Origin: Candidatus Yonathbacteria bacterium CG17_big_fil_post_rev_8_21_14_2_50_43_9
Lineage (GTDB): Bacteria; Patescibacteriota; Minisyncoccia; Phycocordibacterales; UBA1550
Reading direction: 5' to 3'
NCBI GenBank assembly: GCA_002771015.1
Contig: PCUO01000013.1
Span: forward strand, 1 to 15,611
Length of the DNA: 15,611 nucleotides
The position numbers and the translations under genes were made by a program. Below the pieces are notes generated by a model. It saw only the letters and a list, made by a program, of their open reading frames with translations, was not told the origin of the DNA and did not search any database. Shown here one piece after another: positions 7,695 through 13,427 of the stretch (position 1 is the stretch's first letter; every line of letters starts with the position of its first letter).

Positions 7695-8513
7695 ATGTCA
7701 CCACAATTTTTTGACATCCATTCGCACATAAATGACGCGCGTTTTAATGAAGACAGAAAAGAAGTGCTTACTCGGATGCGCGAGCGCGGTGTTTTTGCGA
7801 TTGTTGTTGGAACTGATTATCAAAGCTCTCAAGAGGCAGCCAACATAGCTTCTTTTGCGGATGATTGTGTGTACGCCTCTATCGGTGTGCATCCAATTGA
7901 CGACAGAAATGAAAAATTTCGCGAGCCGTTTTTTGCTGAACTTACAACGAGCTCGCGCGTGGTGGCGGTGGGCGAGTGCGGTCTTGATTATTCTCGACTC
8001 GATGATGCGGGGGATGTTGCAGTTGAAAAGGAGCGACAAAAAAAACTTTTTGACGAACAAATAGATTTTGCGATTGCGAAAAATCTACCACTGATGATTC
8101 ACTGTCGCGATAGTGACAAGTCGATTGCGGATTCCAACAAAGATGTGCTCGCGATTTTAAGAACCAAAAAGAATATGGCAGGGGAGCGTCTTCGTGGGAA
8201 TATACATTTTTTTTCACAAACTATTGAAATAGCGCGTGAATATTTTGCTCTTGGTTTCACGATTTCAATTACTGGCGTTATCACATTTTCTAATGAGTAT
8301 GATGAGGTTGTGCGTCTTGCTCCACTAGACAAAATAATGTCAGAGACGGATTGCCCTTATGTGCCTCCCGTGCCGTATCGTGGCAAACGCAACGAACCTA
8401 TTTATGTGGAAGAAGTAGTGAAAAAAATCGCCGAGATTCGCAACGAAGACTTCGAAACCGTTCGCTCTGCGCTTGTACAAAACGCGCTCCGTGTTTTCAA
8501 TATCACCCCGTAG
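7695..8513 (+). CDS. TatD family metal-dependent hydrolase (deoxyribonuclease)
   Basis: 272-residue TIM-barrel metal hydrolase of the TatD/YcfH/YjjV family, whose members degrade DNA (3'-5' exonuclease) in repair or DNA turnover. The metal ligands are all visible: H9 and H11 (DIHSHI), E94 (VGECGLD), H136 (MIHCRD), H171 (NIHFFS) and D219 (SETDCPY). Length and motif order are typical. The ATG at 7695 follows an A-rich stretch without a Shine-Dalgarno sequence. It lies between metG and rpsF; the metG-tatD order is common in bacteria. Which of the TatD paralogue groups it belongs to cannot be told from the sequence alone. Confidence 0.94.
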   Translation: MSPQFFDIHSHINDARFNEDRKEVLTRMRERGVFAIVVGTDYQSSQEAANIASFADDCVYASIGVHPIDDRNEKFREPFFAELTTSSRVVAVGECGLDYSRLDDAGDVAVEKERQKKLFDEQIDFAIAKNLPLMIHCRDSDKSIADSNKDVLAILRTKKNMAGERLRGNIHFFSQTIEIAREYFALGFTISITGVITFSNEYDEVVRLAPLDKIMSETDCPYVPPVPYRGKRNEPIYVEEVVKKIAEIRNEDFETVRSALVQNALRVFNITP

Positions 8514-8597
8514 ACAATTCCTATGTGTTAATTTGTGCTAGTTTTTGTCTTTACAGACTTTCGAATTACAATGTTCGGGGCTTGGCCATAGACACTT

Positions 8598-8626
8598 TTG
8601 ACTTTCTACGCATCCTTTGGTAGGAT
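8598..8626 (+). promoter_or_regulatory. Promoter for rpsF
   Basis: TTGACT (8598-8603), exactly 17 nt, then TAGGAT (8621-8626). The predicted start near 8633 gives a ~45-nt leader. A hairpin (GCATCCT 8610-8616 / AGGATGC 8622-8628, loop TTGGT) overlaps the spacer and -10; it could end tatD transcription or be an operator. Confidence 0.5.
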
Positions 8627-8647
8627 GCTTTAGTTACTAGGTTAACC

Positions 8648-8667
8648 GGTTTGGCGCAAGCCAGGCC
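8648..8667 (+). promoter_or_regulatory. GNRA hairpin in rpsF leader, candidate S6:S18 binding site
   Basis: An 8-bp stem closed by a GCAA tetraloop (arms 8648-8655 and 8660-8667, with two U-G pairs) ends 11 nt before the rpsF start. CCG at 8646-8648 enters the stem. The run ACCGGU..GGCG.AAG..GGCC resembles the E. coli 16S segment near 715-735 in the S6:S18-binding central domain (recalled, not aligned). S6:S18 leaders with a key CCG are established in other bacteria, so autoregulation is a reasonable inference. Confidence 0.5.
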
Positions 8668-8678
8668 ATAAAATTAAT

Positions 8679-9149
8679 ATGAATCATAATGAACACACGG
8701 AGCCTCGCATTTACGAGCTAGGCTACCATCTCGTTCCAACGCTTGCCGAGGAGCAAATCTCAGGAGCGTCGGGAGCCGTGCGTGGTATGATTGATCGGAT
8801 TTCCAAGGATATTATTGCCGAGGAATTACCCGTATTCATCGACCTCGCCTACACGATTGTAAAGACCGTGGATCACAAGAATAAGCGTTTTGACGAAGCT
8901 TACTTCGGTTGGATCAAATTTGAAGGATCTCCAGCAGGGATTGTAGAGCTTGAAGGTGGACTTAAAAAGGATGAAAATGTTCTTCGTTACCTCATCGTAA
9001 AGACTATTCGCGAGAACACGTTTATTGCAAAGAAGTTTACAGGAGCAAAGGTAAAAGAAGTTGAAGAAGCGCATGTAGCAGAGGAAACTGTAGTAGAGGC
9101 TCAGTCCGAGGAGGTGCTGGACAAAGCTATTGAAGAATTGGTAAAATAA
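8679..9149 (+). CDS. rpsF: Ribosomal protein bS6
   Basis: 156-residue small-subunit protein that pairs with bS18 on the central domain of 16S rRNA. The S6 fold is visible from residue 10: YELGYHLVPT (strand 1), the helix up to RISKDI, then YFGWIKFE and the strand LRYLIVKT near 103-110. After about residue 120 comes an acidic Glu/Val-rich tail (AEETVVEAQSEEV), longer than in the ~100-residue typical protein but common in S6 tails. The start at 8679 gives a short N-terminal extension (NHNEHTEPR). Gene order rpsF-ssb-rpsR is the classic bacterial arrangement and supports the call, but here the genes are separated by 150-166 nt gaps in place of close packing. Confidence 0.9.
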   Translation: MNHNEHTEPRIYELGYHLVPTLAEEQISGASGAVRGMIDRISKDIIAEELPVFIDLAYTIVKTVDHKNKRFDEAYFGWIKFEGSPAGIVELEGGLKKDENVLRYLIVKTIRENTFIAKKFTGAKVKEVEEAHVAEETVVEAQSEEVLDKAIEELVK

Positions 9150-9174
9150 ACAAGAACTTAATTTTGGCGCATCC

Positions 9175-9259
9175 CTTTGTTGCCCAATCCGTTTCTCCCC
9201 GCGTAGTATTATTATACAACTTGGTCAGAATACTCACAGGCGCCTCGGACTGCATCCAA
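9175..9259 (+). ncRNA. Candidate structured leader element, copy A (before ssb)
   Basis: This 85-nt block aligns without any gap to 9807-9891, before rpsR: 58 of 85 positions are identical (hand count). A core hairpin GUAU/AUAC (9206-9209 / 9214-9217, loop UAUU) is extended by pairs that change together between copies: 9195-9228, 9196-9227, 9200-9223 and 9204-9219. The 3' signature GCATCCAA is unchanged. The lower stem pairs poorly in this copy. No known family is recognised; a duplicated promoter (TTGCCC, 18 nt, TAGTAT) is an alternative reading. Confidence 0.5.
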
Positions 9260-9315
9260 AATATAAGCCCTTATCGGTTTCAAGCCGTAAAAAGCGAATA
9301 ATTAAACACATAATT

Positions 9316-9780
9316 ATGTATATCAACAAAGCAATGGTCTACGGCAACTTGACTCGCGACCCGGAAATACGGGCGATTCCGTCGGGACAGCAGGTGGCAA
9401 GTTTCAGCCTCGCGACAAATCGTGTTTGGAAAGACAAGAGCGGGGCAAAGCAGGAGAGCGTGGATTACCACAACATAGTGCTATATGCTAGGCTTGCGGA
9501 ACTAGCGGCGCAATACTTAAAAAAAGGTTCCTCGGTGTTTATTGAAGGCCGTATGCAGACAAGAAGTTGGGACGACCCAGCGAGTGGCGGGAAAAAATAC
9601 CGCACAGAGATTGTTGCCGACACTATGCAATTTGGACCACGCGCAAGCGGTACTGGAGCAGGAGGCAGTTACGCGCCAGAATCGACAACAAAAAGCTCCG
9701 CGCCTGCATCTCAGCCAGAAGCCCTCGAAACTATTGAATATCCGCAGGAGGATATAAACCCCGACGACATCCCTTTTTAA
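9316..9780 (+). CDS. ssb: Single-stranded DNA-binding protein
   Basis: 154-residue SSB, the homotetrameric ssDNA binder of replication, recombination and repair. The N-terminal OB fold spans about residues 1-112, with the usual MVYGNLTRDPEIR opening, the ASFSLATNR strand, the VDYHNIVLYARLAELAAQYL core and IEGRMQTRSW. A short Gly/Ser/Ala/Pro-rich linker follows, and the acidic tip DINPDDIPF at the end is the partner-docking peptide for RecQ, PriA and polymerase-clamp loaders. It sits between rpsF and rpsR with a paralogous ~85-nt element in each flanking gap. The ATG follows an A/T-rich stretch (CATAATT) with no Shine-Dalgarno sequence. Confidence 0.96.
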   Translation: MYINKAMVYGNLTRDPEIRAIPSGQQVASFSLATNRVWKDKSGAKQESVDYHNIVLYARLAELAAQYLKKGSSVFIEGRMQTRSWDDPASGGKKYRTEIVADTMQFGPRASGTGAGGSYAPESTTKSSAPASQPEALETIEYPQEDINPDDIPF

Positions 9781-9806
9781 TTTGAACATATGTAGTCGGC
9801 GCGCTA

Positions 9807-9891
9807 CTTTGTTGACCACGCTGATTTCTTCTTCGCAGTATTGCTATACAGCTCAGTCGAAATCATCGCGGGCGTCTCGTATCGCATCCAA
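9807..9891 (+). ncRNA. Candidate structured leader element, copy B (before rpsR)
   Basis: Partner of the element before ssb, starting 27 nt after the ssb stop (copy A starts 26 nt after the rpsF stop). This copy folds better: TGATTTC (9822-9828) pairs with GAAATCA (9859-9865), continued outward by CGC/GCG and CC/GG with small bulges, and inward to the GUAU/AUAC hairpin (loop UGCU). The pairs 9827-9860, 9828-9859, 9832-9855 and 9836-9851 are all compensatory relative to copy A. TTGACC, 18 nt, CAGTAT could also act as a promoter. Confidence 0.5.
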
Positions 9892-9928
9892 CTCCATAAG
9901 TTCAAAAACTAAAATATTAAAATCAATT

Positions 9929-10138
9929 ATGAAAAAAAATACTCAATGCTATTTTACGACAAACAATGTAAAGCTTATCGACTATAAAGATGTTGATGTT
10001 CTAAAGAAGTTTCTCACACCGCATGCTCGCATGATTGGTGGAGGTCGCACAGGCGTATGCGCAAAGCATCAGCGTCAGCTCGCTTCTGCAATCAAGCGTT
10101 CACGCTTTATGGGACTTCTCCCATTCGTTGCGAAGTAA
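9929..10138 (+). CDS. rpsR: Ribosomal protein bS18
   Basis: 69-residue small-subunit protein that binds 16S rRNA together with bS6. The typical core is visible: CYF near the N-terminus, the IDYKDVDVLKKFLTPHARMI segment (residues ~17-36), GGRTGVCAKHQRQLASAIKR and a final ARG/PF-like end (LLPFVAK). A longer frame opens at 9782, but it would run through the leader element and is not S18-like, so the ATG at 9929 is chosen. It is last in the rpsF-ssb-rpsR set and is followed by a strong hairpin at 10180. Confidence 0.95.
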   Translation: MKKNTQCYFTTNNVKLIDYKDVDVLKKFLTPHARMIGGGRTGVCAKHQRQLASAIKRSRFMGLLPFVAK

Positions 10139-10179
10139 AATAGGAGGACCCTCGGGACAGGAAGAACAGTGGGAACTAA

Positions 10180-10218
10180 AACAAAACGCCCAGTCGCTTA
10201 GCGACTGGGCGTTTTGTT
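10180..10218. terminator. Bidirectional intrinsic terminator between rpsR and efp
   Basis: 19-bp perfect arms around a single T at 10199: a GC-rich inner stem (GCCCAGTCGCT) with outer ACAAAAC/GTTTTGT ends. T-rich sequence follows the GC stem on both strands (GTTTTGTT on plus, GTTTTGTTTT on minus). It lies 41 nt after the rpsR stop and 42 nt after the efp stop, right for two convergent genes. Confidence 0.8.
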
Positions 10219-10260
10219 GCATCCGTTTTTCGTTCCCCTTTGCCCCAAATGTTCCCCCGG

Positions 10261-10836
10261 TTATTTCTTATCTACCCGTTCTGCATACGTCCCCGTTTCT
10301 GTATTTATACGAATTAGGTCACCTTCGTGGATGAACATCGGCACATTAATAGTCGCGCCAGTTTCGAGAGTCACATTATTTGAACCACCTGACACAGTGT
10401 TTCCACGCACTGCAGGAGGCGCCTCTTTCACAAGAAGTTCAACCTTAATGGGAAGACGAACGCTGATCACATTATCATCAAAAAGCATTGCTGTTACGTT
10501 AGTATTCGGCTTCAGGAATCCTTCCTTGCCATCTAGAACCTCTGTTTTTAGGGAGAAGCGGTCCGAAGGATCTTTTATGGAGCAGAACCAGGATTCTCCT
10601 TTGCCACTATAAAGATATTTGATCTCTTTAGTCTCAATATCAGCTTCTTCAGCTCTGTCTGACTGCTGAAATGTTTCCTCCACAACACGCCCGGTGACGA
10701 GGTGTTTCAATTTAGTTTGGTTCGTAGGGCGACGCTTTTGTTTTTGCGCTACGTGCGAGGACATAACTATGTATGGTTCGCCTTTTAAAACAATACACTT
10801 CCCAGGTTTAATTTCATTGTAATCAATAATAGCCAT
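10261..10836 (-). CDS. efp: Elongation factor P
   Basis: 191-residue, three-domain EF-P, which enters stalled ribosomes between the P and E sites and promotes peptide bonds at polyproline runs. The KOW-like N-terminal domain (about 1-63), the first OB domain and the C-terminal OB domain with LETGATINVPMFIHEGD are all recognisable. The tip loop is unusual: where most have PGKGxAF, this one reads QKQKRRPTN. Counting back from TKLKHL, K34 still sits at the position modified by EpmA or deoxyhypusine-like systems in other bacteria. That K34 is used, and how it is modified, cannot be told here. The long upstream region (10837-11127) may be a leader of ~200 nt. Confidence 0.95.
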   Translation of the reverse strand: MAIIDYNEIKPGKCIVLKGEPYIVMSSHVAQKQKRRPTNQTKLKHLVTGRVVEETFQQSDRAEEADIETKEIKYLYSGKGESWFCSIKDPSDRFSLKTEVLDGKEGFLKPNTNVTAMLFDDNVISVRLPIKVELLVKEAPPAVRGNTVSGGSNNVTLETGATINVPMFIHEGDLIRINTETGTYAERVDKK

Positions 10837-10866
10837 AATCAGGACCTATCTTAAAAATAATGCCAA

Positions 10867-10974
10867 GATGAAGGGCTAAAATTTCGTAGCAAACATTTTA
10901 AAGTGCGAAGATGTGAAGCAAGCTTCATCGATGAGCAATTTGAAATGTGTAGCAGAAATTTGAGCCTTCTCATC
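10867..10974. repeat. Long imperfect inverted repeat in efp leader
   Basis: The left arm from 10867 and the reverse complement of the right arm ending at 10974 both begin GATGA, then share GGCT.AAATTTC and CA.ACATTT.AAA with scattered mismatches over ~53 nt. The centre is AAGC/GCTT near 10916-10924. Transcribed toward efp this would be a ~108-nt hairpin. No ORF or known RNA family is recognised; it may equally be a dispersed repeat. Confidence 0.55.
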
Positions 10975-11051
10975 CGACAAGTGGCTGGAAAAGAAAACTT
11001 TCCCTGTTTTTGTGCCTTATAATAATGGTTATTTTTGAGATTGGTCCTTAT

Positions 11052-11079
11052 ATTTTACTGGTTTTTTAACATATTGCAA
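11052..11079 (-). promoter_or_regulatory. Possible efp promoter with overlapping inverted repeat
   Basis: Read on the minus strand: TTGCAA (11079-11074), 16 nt, TAAAAT (11057-11052, 5 of 6 consensus). A 9-bp inverted repeat TTAACATAT/ATATGTTAA (11066-11074 and 11087-11095) overlaps the -35 and could be an operator. The start would be near 11045, giving a ~208-nt leader. Confidence 0.35.
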
Positions 11080-11127
11080 CATGTGTATATGTTAAGTAAA
11101 AGGCATCTTCCCTTAAATCTAGTGATG

Positions 11128-11181
11128 CTCCCAGCTCCCAGCAATAGCACGCTATAGCGTGCTATTGCTGGGAGCTGGGAG
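11128..11181. repeat. 54-bp perfect palindrome downstream of the Cas2-like gene
   Basis: 27-nt arms without mismatch or spacer, centred on GCTATAGC (11151-11158). Its central 36 bp are identical to those of the palindrome at 11815-11854. It begins 20 nt past the PaaX/Cas2-like stop; no U-run follows on the minus strand. Confidence 0.92.
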
Positions 11182-11201
11182 GTAACCTTATATTGTATAG
11201 C

Positions 11202-11789
11202 TTATGCCAGATGAAAATGCCGTTTCAACTCTAGCTCATTATCAATATCAGTAGCAATAATAAATCTTATATATTTTCGTGCTTCGTAAAATTCTACAAT
11301 GTATTCAATTTCTTTTGCGCAGGGATAAGGGTGAACAAAAACTGATTTTTGAAATTCATAAAATTCCATATTTTTAAAATGCATACGAAGAGTGTCGCGT
11401 ACTTTTTTGAGAGGCTCTGGTACATCAAACATTACAATTCGCCATTTGTTGTCCCAACGAGAAGGCCTTTTTATCCACATATTTTCAATATCGTACGTTA
11501 GCGCAAGCTGTTCCCCTTCTTTTGATAGCACAAGCGTTAGTGTCCCATCATGATTGTCCTTTGTTAATACAAGCTTGGATTCATAAAGAGACCGGATAGT
11601 TCGGTTAAGAGAATTTCTCTCTATTTTTTCCCACTCTTTTCCAACTTCTCGTACAATTCTAAAGTATTGATTTGGGTTGCGTGTGAGTCCGAGAGCGAGA
11701 CCAGCAGACAAAAGGAGTAGCACTTTTTTCTGCAAGGTGCTTCTACGCGTTAGTCGTTCGTTGGTTTTTTTGTGTATGTTAGTCGTCAC
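11202..11789 (-). CDS. PaaX-like regulator with Cas2-like domain
   Basis: 195-residue protein resembling the PaaX-like/'Cas2-like' proteins of Patescibacteria. The N-terminal half is basic (KKTNERLTRRS), with a hydrophobic helix near 24-36 (VLLLLSAGLALGL) and a winged-helix-like region (NRTIRSLYESKLV then GTLTLVLSKEGEQLA). The C-terminal half starts with KWRIVMFDVPE (about 116-126) and has the ferredoxin-like Cas2/PaaX_M pattern VRDTLRMHFKNMEFYEFQKSVFVHP. Conserved Asp in FDVP is present; whether it is a nuclease or only a fold relative is unknown. No cas1, effector or CRISPR array is in the window. The GTG start overlaps the upstream ORF stop by 4 nt (GTGA), supporting this start and coupled translation. 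Both sides carry the same palindrome core. Confidence 0.8.
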   Translation of the reverse strand: MTTNIHKKTNERLTRRSTLQKKVLLLLSAGLALGLTRNPNQYFRIVREVGKEWEKIERNSLNRTIRSLYESKLVLTKDNHDGTLTLVLSKEGEQLALTYDIENMWIKRPSRWDNKWRIVMFDVPEPLKKVRDTLRMHFKNMEFYEFQKSVFVHPYPCAKEIEYIVEFYEARKYIRFIIATDIDNELELKRHFHLA

Positions 11790-12004
11790 AAATATAGTTT
11801 ACCGCCTTTTGTGAATCCCAGCAATAGCACGCTATAGCGTGCTATTGCTGGGATGGGTTTTCGCCCGAGGGGTCTTCCTTTCGGGAAAAAGCGCCTCAGT
11901 TTTTTACTATTAGGACTCTTCATCACACGCTTGCGCCTGCCAAGTGTCATCTCCTTTACATCTCCTGCAGAATTTTTAAACTCTATTGAGAATTTAAAAC
12001 TCAT
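11786..12004 (-). CDS. Basic 72-residue ORF of unknown function, overlapping the Cas2-like gene
   Basis: Not recognised. The first 55 residues are rich in Lys/Arg (LGRRKRVMKS, SKKLRRFFPKGRPLGRKP) and begin MSFKFSIEF; the rest is translated from the 40-bp palindrome (IPAIARYSVLLLG), so the tail is probably not original coding sequence. In favour of a real gene: the stop TGA overlaps the GTG start of the next gene (GTGA), GCAGG lies just before the ATG, and it begins 7 nt after the preceding ORF. Against: short length, no known family, an opposing ORF on the plus strand. A basic nucleic-acid-binding partner is only a guess. Confidence 0.35.
   Translation of the reverse strand: MSFKFSIEFKNSAGDVKEMTLGRRKRVMKSPNSKKLRRFFPKGRPLGRKPIPAIARYSVLLLGFTKGGKLYL
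11815..11854. repeat. 40-bp perfect palindrome upstream of the Cas2-like gene
   Basis: 20-nt arms without mismatch or spacer, centre GCTATAGC (11831-11838). The central 36 bp (arm CCCAGCAATAGCACGCTA) equal those at 11128-11181. It ends 25 nt before the GTG start and lies inside the 72-codon ORF, keeping it open. Confidence 0.92.
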
Positions 12005-12011
12005 CCTGCAT

Positions 12012-12253
12012 TCATTTGCAATAATTAAAGAGAAGCAAAAAATTTATTAATTTTCCACTTGCTTTTAAACTTAATACCCTTACCATCAGAAAGCCCGACT
12101 CTATTTTGGGAAGTCTTGTTAGGTATTTAGAGTTCACATTGTCTTCTGCAATGCGAGAAACTATTTTTTGCAGACGACTCAAATCACCAAGTAATTTTCT
12201 TGTGTGCCAAAAATTTGCGCGTATTTACTTTTTGGTAAAGTTATAGTGCTCAT
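12012..12253 (-). pseudogene. Probably frameshifted small ORF after recA
   Basis: An ATG at 12253 opens MSTITLPKSKYAQIFGTQ, then stops after 24 codons (12179). In another frame, directly from the same point, an open stretch continues as KLLGDLSRLQKIVSRIAEDN and on to a stop at 12012. Joined, this would be ~80 residues with an N-terminus like small antitoxin-type proteins and a helical middle. One indel near the A-run around 12195 explains the break; a sequencing error is equally possible. No family is firmly recognised. It lies 37 nt after recA and 7 nt before the next ORF, so it may be the first gene of a small unit. Confidence 0.35.
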
Positions 12254-12290
12254 AATTTACTTATATGTCATGACAAACAGTCAAAACATT

Positions 12291-13316
12291 CTATTTCACC
12301 TCCTTCAATTTCTCGCGAATTTCCTTCAATAGGGAAGCACGTACCACTTTGTTTTCCTTGTCGGCTAGAAAAATACATGCCGAATCATATCCGCGACCGA
12401 TTTTAACATCACCATACGCATATGATGAGCCAGACTTTTGCAAAAGCTCAAATTTTTCTCCAAGCCCAAGAATCTCGCCTTCTTGGGAGATGCCTTTCCC
12501 GTGCATCAAATCAAACTCTGCCTGTTTGAATGGGGCCGCAACTTTATTTTTTATTACTTTTACACGAGTACGACTTCCTACAACCTCATCTCCTTTTTTA
12601 ATTTGCGCGATACGGCGAATATCTAAACGTACTGATGTGTAAAACTTCAAAGCTTTTCCTCCAGGAGTTGTTTCTGGGTTTCCAAACATTACACCAATCT
12701 GCATGCGAATTTGGTTGATAAAAATAACAATCGTCTTAGAGTTTGCGACAATCGCTGTGAGTTTACGAAGCGCCTGCGACATCAATCGCGCTTGCTTGCC
12801 CACGTGGTGAGCGCCCATATCACCCTCAATCTCGTCTTTAGGAGTAAGTGCCGCGACAGAGTCAATGACGATAACGTCCATCTTTCCCGAGCGCACAAGA
12901 CTCTCCACTATCTCAAGCGCCTGTTCGCCGTTGTCTGGTTGTGAAATTAGAAGCTCATCAATATTTACACCGAGTTTTTTTGCGTACTCAGGATCCATTG
13001 CGTGTTCCGCGTCCACGAATGCGCAGATGCCACCAATTTTTTGCGCTTCTGCGACGACATGTAGCGTGAGAGTGGTTTTCCCCGATGATTCAGGTCCAAA
13101 AATTTCAACGATGCGTCCACGAGGGAGGCCTCCGACACCGAGTGCGTAATCCAAGCCGATGGAGCCTGTAGAAATGGCATCCACGCCAACCTTTGGCTTA
13201 TCGCCGAGCTTCATAATGGCGCCCTCGCCAAATTTTGCCTGAATAGCTCTTATTGTGTCATCAATATTTCCACCAAGCACTTTCTTTTCAGCCGATTTCT
13301 TTTTTGCTAATGCCAT
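12291..13316 (-). CDS. recA: Recombinase RecA
   Basis: 341-residue RecA, the ATP-dependent strand-exchange protein and LexA co-protease. Seen: Walker A GPESSGKT (74-81), catalytic Glu at 104 (VDAEHAMD), Walker [11 protein letters not shown] (148-157), and loop L2 with [14 protein letters not shown] (207-220). The length is slightly under E. coli's; the C-terminal tail is short and Lys-rich ([11 protein letters not shown]) and not strongly acidic. L2 has RMQ where many have REK. No intein. The ATG at 13316 follows AATTAAGAAA with no Shine-Dalgarno sequence. It is downstream of ftsK and an Ig-like gene on the same strand. No SOS-box-like CGAACNNNNGTTCG sequence was noticed upstream. Confidence 0.97.
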   Translation of the reverse strand: MALAKKKSAEKKVLGGNIDDTIRAIQAKFGEGAIMKLGDKPKVGVDAISTGSIGLDYALGVGGLPRGRIVEIFGPESSGKTTLTLHVVAEAQKIGGICAFVDAEHAMDPEYAKKLGVNIDELLISQPDNGEQALEIVESLVRSGKMDVIVIDSVAALTPKDEIEGDMGAHHVGKQARLMSQALRKLTAIVANSKTIVIFINQIRMQIGVMFGNPETTPGGKALKFYTSVRLDIRRIAQIKKGDEVVGSRTRVKVIKNKVAAPFKQAEFDLMHGKGISQEGEILGLGEKFELLQKSGSSYAYGDVKIGRGYDSACIFLADKENKVVRASLLKEIREKLKEVK

Positions 13317-13319
13317 TTT

Positions 13320-13427
13320 CTTAATTTTTAATTACAAATTTTTAATTTTTAAATAATTTTTAATTTCTTAATTTTTAATTTCTTAATTTTTAAACATTGA
13401 AACATTTGGGCATTGTTTAAAAATTAA
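13320..13427. repeat. A/T low-complexity spacer with terminal hairpin before recA
   Basis: TTTTTAATT-like units recur about seven times between 13320 and 13391. A 14-bp inverted repeat (TTAATTTTTAAACA 13383-13396 / 13414-13427, 17-nt loop) overlaps the stop of the Ig-like gene and could end its transcript on the minus strand. No clear -35/-10 pair stands out in the A/T background. Confidence 0.6.

Noticed and set aside
9175..9259. Degenerate protein-coding remnant shared by the two leader copies
   Set aside because: The reverse-strand reading of both copies has stops in the same frame, and differences do not favour third codon positions; they favour paired positions.
9517..9819. 100-codon minus-strand ORF over the ssb 3' end
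   Set aside because: Antisense to a confident ssb gene, with a Cys/Arg/Phe-rich sequence of no known family.
9782..9928. N-terminal extension of rpsR through the leader element
   Set aside because: The 49 extra codons are Ser/Thr-rich, unlike any S18, and overlap a repeated non-coding element.
11202..11789. Reading the Cas2-like gene as part of a CRISPR-Cas locus
   Set aside because: No cas1, effector gene or spaced direct repeats are present; the nearby repeats are two single palindromes 650 bp apart. PaaX-type proteins share the Cas2 fold.
11853..12050. 65-codon plus-strand ORF opposite the 72-codon ORF
   Set aside because: It starts in the palindrome, is hydrophobic and unrecognised, and lacks the coupling overlap that supports the minus-strand frame.
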